From: Gammaproteobacteria bacterium
GTDB taxonomy: Bacteria; Pseudomonadota; Gammaproteobacteria; JADZEE01
DNA: 64,000 nt
Assembly (NCBI GenBank): GCA_020850735.1
Contig: JADZEE010000001.1
Coordinates: forward strand, 214,945-278,944
Direction of reading: 5' to 3'
In this document: positions 22,457-33,055 of the stretch, in pieces
How the letters are laid out: every line of letters starts with the position of its first letter
Numbering within the stretch: position 1 is the first letter of the stretch
Translations under genes and position numbers: made by a program
Notes under the pieces: model-generated
What the model saw: the letters and a program-made list of their open reading frames with translations, nothing else
Databases searched by the model: none
Told to the model about the DNA's origin: nothing

Positions 22457-22846
22457 ATGATGACATCGACACGCCCGTATCTGCTGCGTGCAATCCACGA
22501 ATGGATCAAGGACAACCACTTGACGCCGCACCTTTTGATCGACGCATCGGCCGACGGCGTCGACATTCCGTCACGATACGTCGTCGATGGTCAGCTGATA
22601 CTCAACATCTCACCGACCGCGGTCCGGGATCTCGATCTGGGCAACGACGCGGTGAGTTGCAACGTGCGTTTCGCCGGGGTCGCCACCCGGATAGACATCC
22701 CCCTGGCGGCAATCAAGGCGATTTACGCCAAGGAAAACGGCAAGGGGATCGTGTTCACCGACGACGAACCGGGCAAAACGCCGCCGGACGCCGATTCCCC
22801 GGGATCCTCCTCGCGCGGGCGCCCGCAGCTCAAGCTGGTCGAGTAA
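22457..22846 (+). CDS. sspB: SspB, ClpXP adaptor for ssrA-tagged proteins
   Basis: SspB delivers ssrA-tagged proteins to ClpXP. From ATG 22457 the product is 129 residues; GTG 22454 or ATG 22460 are equally possible. The folded domain runs from RPYLLRAIHEWIKDN through the ILNISPTAVRDL and VRFAG segments to AIYAKENGKGIVF. A disordered linker follows, then a C-terminal GRPQLKLVE that matches the short ClpX-binding tail of this family. It converges with dolP, 22 bp apart. Confidence 0.94.
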   Translation: MMTSTRPYLLRAIHEWIKDNHLTPHLLIDASADGVDIPSRYVVDGQLILNISPTAVRDLDLGNDAVSCNVRFAGVATRIDIPLAAIKAIYAKENGKGIVFTDDEPGKTPPDADSPGSSSRGRPQLKLVE

Positions 22847-22868
22847 GGGGCGCACCGGCGCCACGGTG

Positions 22869-23474
22869 TCACTCATCGAGCATCTCGAACAGCTTGACGA
22901 CTTTCTGTACGCCGCCGACGGTGCGCGCGGTTTCCGTGGCACGATCAGCCTCGGCGCTCTTGGTGAGGCCCATCAGGAATACGGTACCGCGCTCGGTCAC
23001 CACCTTCACACGGGTCGCATCAAAGTCCGTCAGCGCGAACAGCTGTGTCTTCACCTTGGCGGTAATGAGACTGTCACTGCTGCGGGACACCATCGAGCTC
23101 GGCGCGGCGATGGCGAGCTCGTCGTAGACGTGCTTGACTTTCGGGAGCTTGCGCACGATGTCGACTACGCGCTCCCGCAGCGCCTCAGTCGGTACCTCAC
23201 CCGTCAGGAGCACGATGAAGTTGTAACTGGTGACGTTGATGTGGGCCTGCGCTTTGAGCTCCTCGTCCTCGACAATCGCTTTCGCGGCTTTCAGCTCGAT
23301 GCCCTGATCGTCGATGAACGTTCCGGCCGTGCGCCGGTCATTGGCCATGCTCGCCCCCGTAGCCGCGCCCCCGGCGGCGATGGCGACGCAGCCGCCGGTC
23401 AGGACCGCCAGAGCAGCCACGAGCAGTGCCCGGGCGAGAGTGGTTCGAAACACGAGGTAGGCTGGTGTCGTCAT
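22869..23474 (-). CDS. dolP: DolP-like dual BON-domain outer-membrane lipoprotein
   Basis: DolP (YraP) is a lipoprotein that binds anionic phospholipids at division sites and supports outer-membrane integrity. The 201-residue protein has a lipobox LTGGC with acylation at C29. Two BON domains lie at about 54-115 and 120-195, the first including INVTSYNFIVLLTGEVP and the second ending VQKVVKLFEML. It is the last gene of a minus-strand unit lpoA-yraN-diaA-dolP, 4 bp after diaA. The same order occurs in E. coli, which supports the name. Confidence 0.9.
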   Translation of the reverse strand: MTTPAYLVFRTTLARALLVAALAVLTGGCVAIAAGGAATGASMANDRRTAGTFIDDQGIELKAAKAIVEDEELKAQAHINVTSYNFIVLLTGEVPTEALRERVVDIVRKLPKVKHVYDELAIAAPSSMVSRSSDSLITAKVKTQLFALTDFDATRVKVVTERGTVFLMGLTKSAEADRATETARTVGGVQKVVKLFEMLDE

Positions 23475-23478
23475 GGGT

Positions 23479-26355
<2,877 letters not shown>

Positions 26356-26368
<13 letters not shown>

Positions 26369-27249
26369 CGTTCAAGTATCGAGACGCCCCGGCACCGGTG
26401 TCAACGCAAGCGGGTACGCTGTACGTGGTTGCCACGCCGATCGGCAATCTCGGCGACCTGAGCGCGCGGGCAGCTGCGACACTGGCGGCCGTCGACCTGG
26501 TCCTCGTCGAGGACACGCGCGTCACGGGTCGGCTTTTTCAACACCTTGCGATCCGCACGCCGATGCTCGCCTGTCACGACCACAACGAGCGCGAGCTCAT
26601 GCCCGCGATACTGCAGCGATTGCAGGCGGGCGAGTCGGCGGCGCTGGTCAGCGACGCGGGGACCCCGGTGCTCAATGACCCGGGTTATCTGCTCGTGCAG
26701 GCGGCCCACGCAGCCGGCATCCCGGTGCGCGCGGTCGCGGGGCCGTCGGCGATGGCGGCCGCGCTGTCGGTGGCCGGTATGCCGGCGCACAGTGTCCGTT
26801 ACGAAGGTTTCCTTCCCGCCCGCGCGGGCGCGCGCCGGGCGATGCTCGAGCGGCTGGCGACCGAAACCGCCACCGTCGTGCTCTTCGAGGCCCCGCATCG
26901 AATCGCCGCTGCGCTCGCCGACATCGCCGCCGTGTTCGGCGCGCCACGCGAGCTGTGCGTCTGCCGCGAGCTGACCAAGCTGTTCGAGACGGTGCGCCGG
27001 GGTCGCGCCGGCGAACTCGCCGCCTGGTTTGCCGCGCACGCGCAGGAACGGCGGGGTGAGTTCGTACTGGTCGTCGCCGGCGCACCGCGTCATGAAGCGC
27101 CCGGCGCCGGCGCGGAAACCGTCCGGGTGCTCGACATCCTGATGCCGCGCCTGCCCCTGCGCGAAGCCGTGGCCGCGACGGTTGCCATCACCGGGGAGCC
27201 CCGCAACGTCGTCTATGCGCTGGCCGTCGGCCGGCAGCGGGGCGCCTGA
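26356..27249 (+). CDS. rsmI: RsmI, 16S rRNA 2'-O-ribose C1402 methyltransferase
   Basis: RsmI methylates the 2'-OH of C1402 in 16S rRNA, next to the base methylated by RsmH, which is encoded nearby. The 297-residue protein has the tetrapyrrole-methylase-like fold: LYVVATPIGNLGDLS (about 22-36), VEDTRVTGRLFQHL, SDAGTPVLNDPGYLLV, AVAGPSAMAAALSVAG and RELTKLFETVRRG. GTG 26356 or GTG 26398 could start it; the latter begins just before the conserved region. The TGA stop is directly followed by the first foldback repeat. Confidence 0.94.
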
Positions 27250-27428
27250 GAGCTCCTGAAATCATCACCGCGGCTGTGGCGACGGCCCCTGGACGCCCCT
27301 GGCAGCGTGCGGGGACCCCCAAAATCGTTTCCGCAGGCCCGCTGCGCGCGCGATTTCGTGCACCCCCGCGCCTGGCCGGGAACGCCCGGGAACCGTCTCG
27401 CTACGGCGGGCGAGTGTTTCACGAGCTC
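27250..27428. repeat. 179-bp foldback (full-length imperfect palindrome) repeat, copy 1
   Basis: The element begins on the base after the rsmI stop codon with GAGCTCCTGAAA and ends with TTTCACGAGCTC, so its ends are a 12-bp inverted repeat with one mismatch. The left arm (27250-27327) and right arm (27351-27428) can pair along their length with interruptions, for example GACGG with CCGTC, CCTGG with CCGGG (one G-T), and AAATCG with CGATTT. The apex is a hairpin CGCAG-GCCCG-CTGCG at 27332-27346. A second copy of exactly the same length lies at 52315-52493. I see no coding capacity. Its right end is 6 bp from the -35 of rnpB. Confidence 0.85.
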
Positions 27429-27434
27429 TGTGAC

Positions 27435-27462
27435 TTGCAGTGCGCCCCGGAAGGACTACGAT
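27435..27462 (+). promoter_or_regulatory. Promoter of rnpB
   Basis: TTGCAG at 27435-27440 and TACGAT at 27457-27462 are 16 bases apart. The expected transcription start about 7 bases after the -10 coincides with base 27470, where the RNase P RNA helix P1 begins. That agreement supports the assignment. Confidence 0.65.
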
Positions 27463-27469
27463 CAGCGCC

Positions 27470-27858
27470 GCGGGAGCCGACCGGGCAGCCGCCCTGCGCC
27501 AACGCAGGGAGGAAAGTCCGGGCTCCACAGGGCAGGGCGCCAGGTAACTCCTGGGAGGCGCGAGCCTACGGAAAGTGCCACAGAAAACAGACCGCCCAAG
27601 CTCCTTCGGGAGCCGGCAAGGGTGAAAAGGTGCGGTAAGAGCGCACCGCGTCGCGCGCAAGCGGGACGGCACGGCAAACCCCGCCTGGAGCAAGACCAAA
27701 TAGGGAGGCGTGCCGCCCCTGCGGGCGGTCCGGCGTGGCCCGCGCGAGCCTCCGGGTAGGTCGCTTGAGACGTGCGGTGACGCACGCCCCAGATGAATGG
27801 CTGCCACCGCGGTCGCGAGACCGCGGTACAGAACCCGGCTTACAGGTCGGCTCCCGCT
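27470..27858 (+). ncRNA. rnpB: RNase P RNA (class A)
   Basis: The catalytic RNA of RNase P, which matures the 5' ends of tRNAs. P1 is formed by GCGGGAGCCGACC at 27470 and GGTCGGCTCCCGC ending at 27857. Conserved blocks appear in order: GAGGAAAGTCCGGGCTCC (about 27508), the CACAGAAAACAGACCGCC segment (about 27580), GGTGAAAAGGTGCGGTAAGAG (about 27621-27641), AGCAAGACCAAATAGG (about 27690), GATGAATGGCTGCC, and ACAGAACCCGGCTTACAGG before the 3' half of P1. Position between rsmI and mraZ matches other gammaproteobacteria. Ends are accurate to a few bases. Confidence 0.95.
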
Positions 27859-27869
27859 TCGTTCCGAAC

Positions 27870-27887
27870 GGCTGCCAGGCGGCAGCC
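27870..27887 (+). terminator. Candidate hairpin after rnpB
   Basis: GGCTGCC-AGGC-GGCAGCC forms a perfect 7-bp stem with a 4-base loop, 12 bases after the end of RNase P RNA. No T-run follows, so it may protect or stop the 3' end with help, or be unrelated. Confidence 0.35.
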
Positions 27888-27968
27888 TCCTGCCTGCGGT
27901 GGCCAATGGCCGCTAAAGCTCAAGTGATATCTAAGGTTAAATTACTAACTGTATGACAATACGCGTGT

Positions 27969-28022
27969 TCACTGTGCAATGCAGTGTCGATCCAAGGTTT
28001 TGTGCTGTAAGTCACTGTTCAA
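27969..28022 (+). promoter_or_regulatory. Pair of direct repeats upstream of the mra promoter
   Basis: TCACTGTGCAA (27969-27979) and TCACTGTTCAA (28012-28022) differ at one base and are 43 bp apart, about four helical turns. They lie in the AT-richer 27900-28050 stretch between rnpB and the mraZ promoter, which otherwise holds no gene that I can see. The first copy is also part of CACTG-TGCAATG-CAGTG. They could be activator sites; no known regulator is identified. Confidence 0.3.
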
Positions 28023-28057
28023 AAAGAGAGATTTTCGTGCGCAGGCAGCCGATTTCC

Positions 28058-28087
28058 TTGACTTTGCGAAGCGTCGCTCCGTATAGT
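28058..28087 (+). promoter_or_regulatory. Promoter of the mra/dcw cluster
   Basis: TTGACT at 28058-28063 and TATAGT at 28082-28087 with an 18-base spacer are a good sigma-70 promoter. The expected start is about 28094, immediately before the GTGGG repeats bound by MraZ. This promoter probably drives mraZ and the downstream cell-wall genes, which are packed without further obvious gaps until ftsA. Confidence 0.7.
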
Positions 28088-28095
28088 GCGCTGGG

Positions 28096-28119
28096 GTGGG
28101 AAAAAGTGGGGAAAAGTGG
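28096..28119 (+). promoter_or_regulatory. MraZ operator
   Basis: Three copies of GTGG(G) start at 28096, 28106 and 28116, exactly 10 bp apart and separated by A-runs. MraZ is known to bind TGGGN direct repeats of this spacing in front of its own gene and repress the operon. Here the repeats fall at the start of the transcript, between the promoter and the mraZ ATG at 28150. Confidence 0.8.
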
Positions 28120-28149
28120 ATCAAACCCACCTCGGGAGGCCTCGCCGAC

Positions 28150-28608
28150 ATGTTCCGCGGCTTCAGCACGCTCAGTCTCGACGTCAAAGGGCGGGTCGCC
28201 ATTCCGAGCCGCTACCGTGAGCGTCTGGCCGACACCTGCCGGGGGGCTCTGGTCGTCACGCTGAATCCGCTCGACCGCTGTCTGTGGCTCTATCCCCTGC
28301 CCGAATGGGAGTTGATCGAATCGAAACTGCAGGCGCTGTCGGATTTCGACCGCCGCAGCCGGCGCACCAAGCAGATGATGCGCGGCTACGCATGCGACTG
28401 CGACATGGACGGTCAGGGTCGCATCCTGTTGCCGGCGAACCTGCGCGAGTTTGCCGGGCTGGAGAAGGACGTCGTGCTGCTGGGACAGGGCAACAAGTGC
28501 GAAATCTGGGACGCGCGGGCCTGGTCTGCGCAGCGCGACGAGTGGTTGCACAGTCTCGACGACGATCAGGGCGAGCCCTCACTGACCCTGGGGAATCTGT
28601 CGTTGTAA
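28150..28608 (+). CDS. mraZ: MraZ, transcriptional repressor of the dcw cluster
   Basis: MraZ forms rings and binds repeats upstream of its own gene to limit dcw expression. ATG 28150 starts MFRGFSTLSLD and gives 152 residues, the same as in E. coli. Two AbrB/SpoVT-like halves are visible, each with the family D-x(2-3)-GR motif: LDVKGRVAIPSRYR (about 10-23) and CDMDGQGRILLPANLR (about 86-101). An in-frame start further up would translate the operator and is unlikely. It is the first gene of the cluster; rsmH follows 13 bp later. Confidence 0.96.
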   Translation: MFRGFSTLSLDVKGRVAIPSRYRERLADTCRGALVVTLNPLDRCLWLYPLPEWELIESKLQALSDFDRRSRRTKQMMRGYACDCDMDGQGRILLPANLREFAGLEKDVVLLGQGNKCEIWDARAWSAQRDEWLHSLDDDQGEPSLTLGNLSL

Positions 28609-28621
28609 CGGTGCGCGCACG

Positions 28622-29539
28622 GTGAGCGCGTCGGTGCATGAGCCGGCTCTGCTGGTCGAGGCGCTCGAAGCACTGCAACTGCGTGACGACGGCATGTACG
28701 TGGATTGCACTTTCGGGCGTGGCGGCCATACGCGGGGCATCCTGGACCGGCTCGGGCCGACGGGTCGGGTTCTCGCAATCGACTGTGATCCCGAGGCGTT
28801 CGCGGCAGGTATGAAACTGGCGATGCAAGACCAGCGGTTGTGTGTCGAGCGGCGACGCTTCGGTGATCTCGACGCAATCGCGGCGTACGCAGGGTTCGGC
28901 TCCGGCGTCAACGGCATCCTGCTCGATCTGGGCGTTTCCTCACCGCAGCTCGACGTGTCCGGGCGCGGTTTCAGCTTCGCCGCCGAAGCCCCGCTCGACA
29001 TGCGCATGGACCCAGGCGCGGGCGAGAGCGCCGCGGCGTGGCTGGCGCACGCGAGCGAGCGGGAGATCGCCGACGTACTGTTCCACTTCGGCGAGGAAAG
29101 GCACTCACGCCGCATCGCACGGGCGATCGTCGCCGCGCGCAGCGCCGAGCCGATAATCACCACGGTCAGGCTCGCTGCCATCGTCGCGCGCTGCATGCCG
29201 CGCGGCCGCGGCCGCATCCATCCGGCGACACGCACGTTTCAGGCACTGCGCATCCACGTCAACGACGAGCTCCGCGAGCTGGAGCGCGTGCTCCCGGCCG
29301 CCGTCGCCCTGCTCAAGGTCGGCGGCCGGCTCGTGGTCATCAGCTTTCACTCGCTGGAGGACCGCGTAGTGAAGAGGTTCCTGCGTGCCGAATCCCGGCC
29401 GGCACAGGTGGTCGGGGGCGCGCAATCCCGGCCGCGCCTGCGCCTGGCCGGCAAGCTCGTGCGCCCGGGCGAGGCCGAAATCAGCCGCAATCCGCGCAGC
29501 CGCAGCGCGCGAATGCGGGTGGCGGAGCGCATCGCATGA
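28622..29539 (+). CDS. rsmH: RsmH, 16S rRNA m4C1402 methyltransferase
   Basis: RsmH (MraW) N4-methylates C1402 of 16S rRNA, complementing RsmI encoded 2 kb upstream. From GTG 28622 the product is 305 residues. The SAM-binding DCTFGRGGHTRGIL (about 28-41), ILLDLGVSSPQLD, a helical insertion domain, and the C-terminal ISFHSLEDRVVKRF and NPRSRSARMRVAER segments are all present. It overlaps ftsL by 4 nt (ATGA), beginning a run of overlapping dcw genes. Confidence 0.96.
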   Translation: MSASVHEPALLVEALEALQLRDDGMYVDCTFGRGGHTRGILDRLGPTGRVLAIDCDPEAFAAGMKLAMQDQRLCVERRRFGDLDAIAAYAGFGSGVNGILLDLGVSSPQLDVSGRGFSFAAEAPLDMRMDPGAGESAAAWLAHASEREIADVLFHFGEERHSRRIARAIVAARSAEPIITTVRLAAIVARCMPRGRGRIHPATRTFQALRIHVNDELRELERVLPAAVALLKVGGRLVVISFHSLEDRVVKRFLRAESRPAQVVGGAQSRPRLRLAGKLVRPGEAEISRNPRSRSARMRVAERIA

Positions 29540-29802
29540 GCGAACGGGTGCTGCTGCTCATTCTCGCGCTGGCCGTGTTCGGCTCCGCGCTCGCGCTCGT
29601 GATTGCACGCCACGAGAGTCGCAGATTGTTCGTCGAGTTGCAGGAACTGGAGAAAGTGCGCGACGACGCCGACGTGGAGTGGGGCCGCCTGCAACTGGAG
29701 GAGGCGACCTGGGGCACGCACGGCCGGGTTGAGGAAATCGCGCGGGCACAGCTCGGCATGACGCCTCCCAACGCTGCCACCGTAGTGTTGCTGAGTCCAT
29801 GA
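29536..29802 (+). CDS. ftsL: FtsL, cell division protein
   Basis: FtsL is a bitopic protein that forms the FtsQLB complex and activates FtsWI. The 88 residues have a very short cytoplasmic end, one membrane helix (about 5-23) and a periplasmic coiled coil (RRLFVELQELEKVRDDADVE region). A C-terminal EIARAQLGMTPP motif is typical of the family. It is shorter than E. coli FtsL (121), mainly at the N-terminus. Identification rests strongly on position between rsmH and ftsI, both overlapped by 4 nt. Confidence 0.92.
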   Translation: MSERVLLLILALAVFGSALALVIARHESRRLFVELQELEKVRDDADVEWGRLQLEEATWGTHGRVEEIARAQLGMTPPNAATVVLLSP

Positions 29803-31541
29803 GCACCGCCGCTTCGTGGCCGGGTTACCCGTTGCGGCGCCGGATCGTGCTGGCGGTTTTCGCGCTGGTCGCGGCCGGGCTCTCCTGGCGCGGAGTCGAC
29901 CTGCAGCTCACCAACAACCAGGTTCTCAAGACGCAGGGGAACGCACGCTACCTGCGCGTCGTGGAGATCCCCGCGCACCGTGGCGTGATCACCGATCGGC
30001 GCGGCGAACCGCTGGCGATCAGTACACCGGTCAGCTCCATCTGGGGGACGCCGCGACGCCTGCTCGCCGAGCGTGCGCGCTGGCCGCGGCTGGCGAGTCT
30101 GCTCGGAACCGACACCGAGTACCTGCGCACCGTCCTCGAGCCGCGTGCCGACCGCGAGTTCGTATACCTCAAGCGGCACGTTTCGCCGGATCTGGCCGAG
30201 CGGGTCATGGCGCTCGGCATCGACGGCGTCGCGCTGGTGCAGGAACAGCGCCGCTATTATCCGGCCGGGGAGGTTACCGCCCACGTACTCGGCTTCACCA
30301 ACGTCGACGATGTCGGCCAGGAAGGGGTCGAGCTGGCCTTCGAGGGGCACCTGAGCGGGATCAACGGGGCCAAGCGCGTGTTGCGCGACCGGCTCGGCCG
30401 CATTGTCGAGAACGTCGAGAGGATCCGCAGCCCCCAGCCCGGTCACGGCCTCGCCCTGTCGATTGACAAGCGTATTCAGTACCTCGCTTATCGCGAGCTG
30501 AAGTCCGCGGTCATGACCCATCGCGCGCGCGCGGGCTCGATCGTCATCATCGATCCAGCCAGCGGCGAAGTGCTGGCGATGGTGAACCAGCCCTCGTTCA
30601 ATCCCAACAATCGCAGCGATCTCAAGGGCGATTACTATCGCAACCGGGCCGTCACTGATGTCATCGAGCCCGGGTCGACCATCAAGCCACTCACCGTCAG
30701 TGCCGCGCTCGACTCCGGTGCTTTCGAGCCGAGCACGCGGATCGACACCCGTCCCGGTCACTTCACGATCGGTCGCCACACCGTGCGCGACGTGCACGAC
30801 TACGGCGTGCTCGACGTGACCGGCGTGCTCGTGAAATCGAGCAACGTCGGTGCGAGCAAGATGGCCCTGGCACTGGATCCGGAGGTGCTCTGGAGTGCTT
30901 TTCACGGCGTCGGCTTCGGCATGACGACCCAGCTCGGTTTTCCCGGCGAGTCTGCCGGGCAGCTGCGCGACTACCAGGGCTGGCGAGAAATCGAGCACGC
31001 CACCATGGCTTTCGGCTACGGGCTGTCGACGACCGTGGTGCAGCTGGCCCAGGCCTACGGGGTCATCGCCAACGATGGTCGCCTCGTGCCGCTCACGCTG
31101 GTACGGGCCGACGGCCCGTCACCGGAAGGCAAGCAGGTGTTCCACGCGCAAGCCGCCCGCGCCGTTCGTGCGATGCTCGAGGCCGTGGTACGCACCGGCA
31201 CCGGTACGAAAGCTGCCGTGCGGGGCTACCGCGTGGCCGGCAAGACCGGCACCGTGCGCAAGCTGACCGGGGACGGTTACGCCGAGAATCGCTACCTTTC
31301 GCTGTTTGCGGGCTTCGTACCGGCCAGCAATCCCCGCCTCGTCACCGTGGTGCTGATCGACGAGCCGAAGGGCGCGGAGTACTACGGCGGCCTCGTCGCG
31401 GCGCCGGTATTCGCGCGCATCATGCGCGACGCGGTGCGGCTGCTGAACATCCCCCCGGATGACGTCGTCGAACCGGACGGCGCGCGACTGGCAGTGCACG
31501 ACGGCGATGCCCCATCCGCGCGCGCGGCGGCAGAGCGATGA
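29799..31541 (+). CDS. ftsI: FtsI (PBP3), septal peptidoglycan transpeptidase
   Basis: FtsI cross-links septal peptidoglycan and is the target of several beta-lactams. The 580-residue protein has an N-terminal membrane anchor (about 14-31), the non-catalytic pedestal with RGVITDRRGEPLAIS (61-75), and the transpeptidase domain. Its motifs are STIK (nucleophile S293), SSN at 347-349 and KTGT at 482-485. It overlaps ftsL and murE by 4 nt each. Nothing unusual is visible around the active-site motifs. Confidence 0.97.
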   Translation: MSTAASWPGYPLRRRIVLAVFALVAAGLSWRGVDLQLTNNQVLKTQGNARYLRVVEIPAHRGVITDRRGEPLAISTPVSSIWGTPRRLLAERARWPRLASLLGTDTEYLRTVLEPRADREFVYLKRHVSPDLAERVMALGIDGVALVQEQRRYYPAGEVTAHVLGFTNVDDVGQEGVELAFEGHLSGINGAKRVLRDRLGRIVENVERIRSPQPGHGLALSIDKRIQYLAYRELKSAVMTHRARAGSIVIIDPASGEVLAMVNQPSFNPNNRSDLKGDYYRNRAVTDVIEPGSTIKPLTVSAALDSGAFEPSTRIDTRPGHFTIGRHTVRDVHDYGVLDVTGVLVKSSNVGASKMALALDPEVLWSAFHGVGFGMTTQLGFPGESAGQLRDYQGWREIEHATMAFGYGLSTTVVQLAQAYGVIANDGRLVPLTLVRADGPSPEGKQVFHAQAARAVRAMLEAVVRTGTGTKAAVRGYRVAGKTGTVRKLTGDGYAENRYLSLFAGFVPASNPRLVTVVLIDEPKGAEYYGGLVAAPVFARIMRDAVRLLNIPPDDVVEPDGARLAVHDGDAPSARAAAER

Positions 31542-33055
31542 CCGCGGTGATGACGCGTATATCAGGGGTGAGGCTGAGCGAGCTGCTGGCGGGTATCGCC
31601 GTGGTGCCTGCGGGCTGCGATCCGACCGTCACCGACTTGGTTGCGGATCACCGTGACGTGCGTCCGGGGGCCTGTTTTCTCGCTCTGCCGGGCGCCAGCC
31701 ACGACGGCGCCGCGTTCTCCAACGCTGCCGCAGCCGCGGGTGCAGCCGCCATCGTGACCGAAAGCGCGGTCGCCGATCTGCCGGCCGGCGTCGCCGTGCT
31801 CCGCGTCGAGCGCCTGCGCGAGCGGGTCGCTGTCATCGCGGCGCGATTTTTCGGCGAGCCTGCACGCGCGCTCGAACTGGTCGGCGTCACCGGAACCAAC
31901 GGCAAGACCACGGTGACGCATCTGGTCGCCAACGCGCTGGCACGATGCGATCGCGCACCGGCGTGCGCGGTGATCGGCACGCTCGGTTACGGCCGTCCCG
32001 GGCGGCTCACGCCGACCGGTATGACCACGCCGGAACCGGTCATGCTCCAGCGCATCCTCGCCGAGCTGCGCGACACGGGATTCCAGGCGGCGGTGCTGGA
32101 GGTGTCCTCGCACGCCCTGGCCCAGGCACGGGTGCAGGGCATCGCTTTCCGTACGGCCGTATTTACCAACCTCAGTCGCGATCATCTCGATTACCACGAG
32201 AGCTTCGCCGCGTATGCCGAAGCCAAGGCGGGTCTTTTCCTGCAACCCGGGTTGCGTTATGCCGTCCTGAATCTGGACGATGCCTATGCGCGCGGACTGC
32301 TCGATCGTGTGTCCCCGACGGTCACCGCGATCGGTTACACCATGAACGCCCATCTGATCGAACCGCTGCCGGCGATTTGCGTTCGCGGCCGCTTGCTGGA
32401 GTCCTCGGCGGCGGGAACACGCATGCAGGTCGTCAGTGGGCAAGCGACGGTGGACTTGGAATCACCGCTCGTCGGCCGGTTCAACGCGGCCAACCTGCTC
32501 GCCGCCGTCGCCACTTTGCTGTCATTCGACGTCCCGCTCGCCAGTGCGGCGGCGGCGCTGGCCCGTGTGCAGGGTGCGCCGGGACGGCTGGAACGATTCG
32601 GTGGCTCCGGCAACGATCCGCTCGTGCTCGTGGACTACGCGCACACGCCCGACGCCCTCGAGCAGGCACTGTCGGCCGCACGCCTGCTCGGCGACGGCGG
32701 GCTCTGGTGCGTGTTCGGCTGCGGTGGCGATCGTGATCGCGGCAAGCGCGCGCAAATGGGGGCGATCGCATCCGCACTCGCTGACCACGTGTTGCTCACC
32801 AACGACAATCCGCGCACCGAATCGCCGGGACGCATTCTCGACGAGATTGCGGCCGGTGTCGTCTCGCCACCGGGCTGCATGCGCGAACCGGACCGTGAGC
32901 GCGCCATCCGCACGGCAATCGCCGCTGCCGGGGCCGGCGACGTGGTGCTCGTCGCCGGCAAGGGTCACGAGGACTACCAGCAGATCGGTACGCAGCGATT
33001 TGCCTTCAGTGACCGCGCGGTGGTGCTGGCGGCGCTGCGCGCGGGCCGGGCATGA
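31538..33055 (+). CDS. murE: MurE, UDP-MurNAc-L-Ala-D-Glu:meso-diaminopimelate ligase
   Basis: MurE adds the third residue to the peptidoglycan stem peptide. The 505-residue Mur ligase has the ATP-binding GTNGKTT at 119-125. The DNPR motif at 423-426 is diagnostic for meso-diaminopimelate rather than lysine and agrees with a Gram-negative cell wall. ATG 31538 overlaps ftsI; a second ATG four codons later is possible. It overlaps murF by 4 nt. Confidence 0.97.
   Translation: MTAVMTRISGVRLSELLAGIAVVPAGCDPTVTDLVADHRDVRPGACFLALPGASHDGAAFSNAAAAAGAAAIVTESAVADLPAGVAVLRVERLRERVAVIAARFFGEPARALELVGVTGTNGKTTVTHLVANALARCDRAPACAVIGTLGYGRPGRLTPTGMTTPEPVMLQRILAELRDTGFQAAVLEVSSHALAQARVQGIAFRTAVFTNLSRDHLDYHESFAAYAEAKAGLFLQPGLRYAVLNLDDAYARGLLDRVSPTVTAIGYTMNAHLIEPLPAICVRGRLLESSAAGTRMQVVSGQATVDLESPLVGRFNAANLLAAVATLLSFDVPLASAAAALARVQGAPGRLERFGGSGNDPLVLVDYAHTPDALEQALSAARLLGDGGLWCVFGCGGDRDRGKRAQMGAIASALADHVLLTNDNPRTESPGRILDEIAAGVVSPPGCMREPDRERAIRTAIAAAGAGDVVLVAGKGHEDYQQIGTQRFAFSDRAVVLAALRAGRA

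Noticed and set aside
22847..22868. Hairpin GGCGC-ACCG-GCGCC between sspB and dolP as a bidirectional terminator
   Set aside because: Five-base stem and no T-run on either strand; such GC hairpins are common by chance here.
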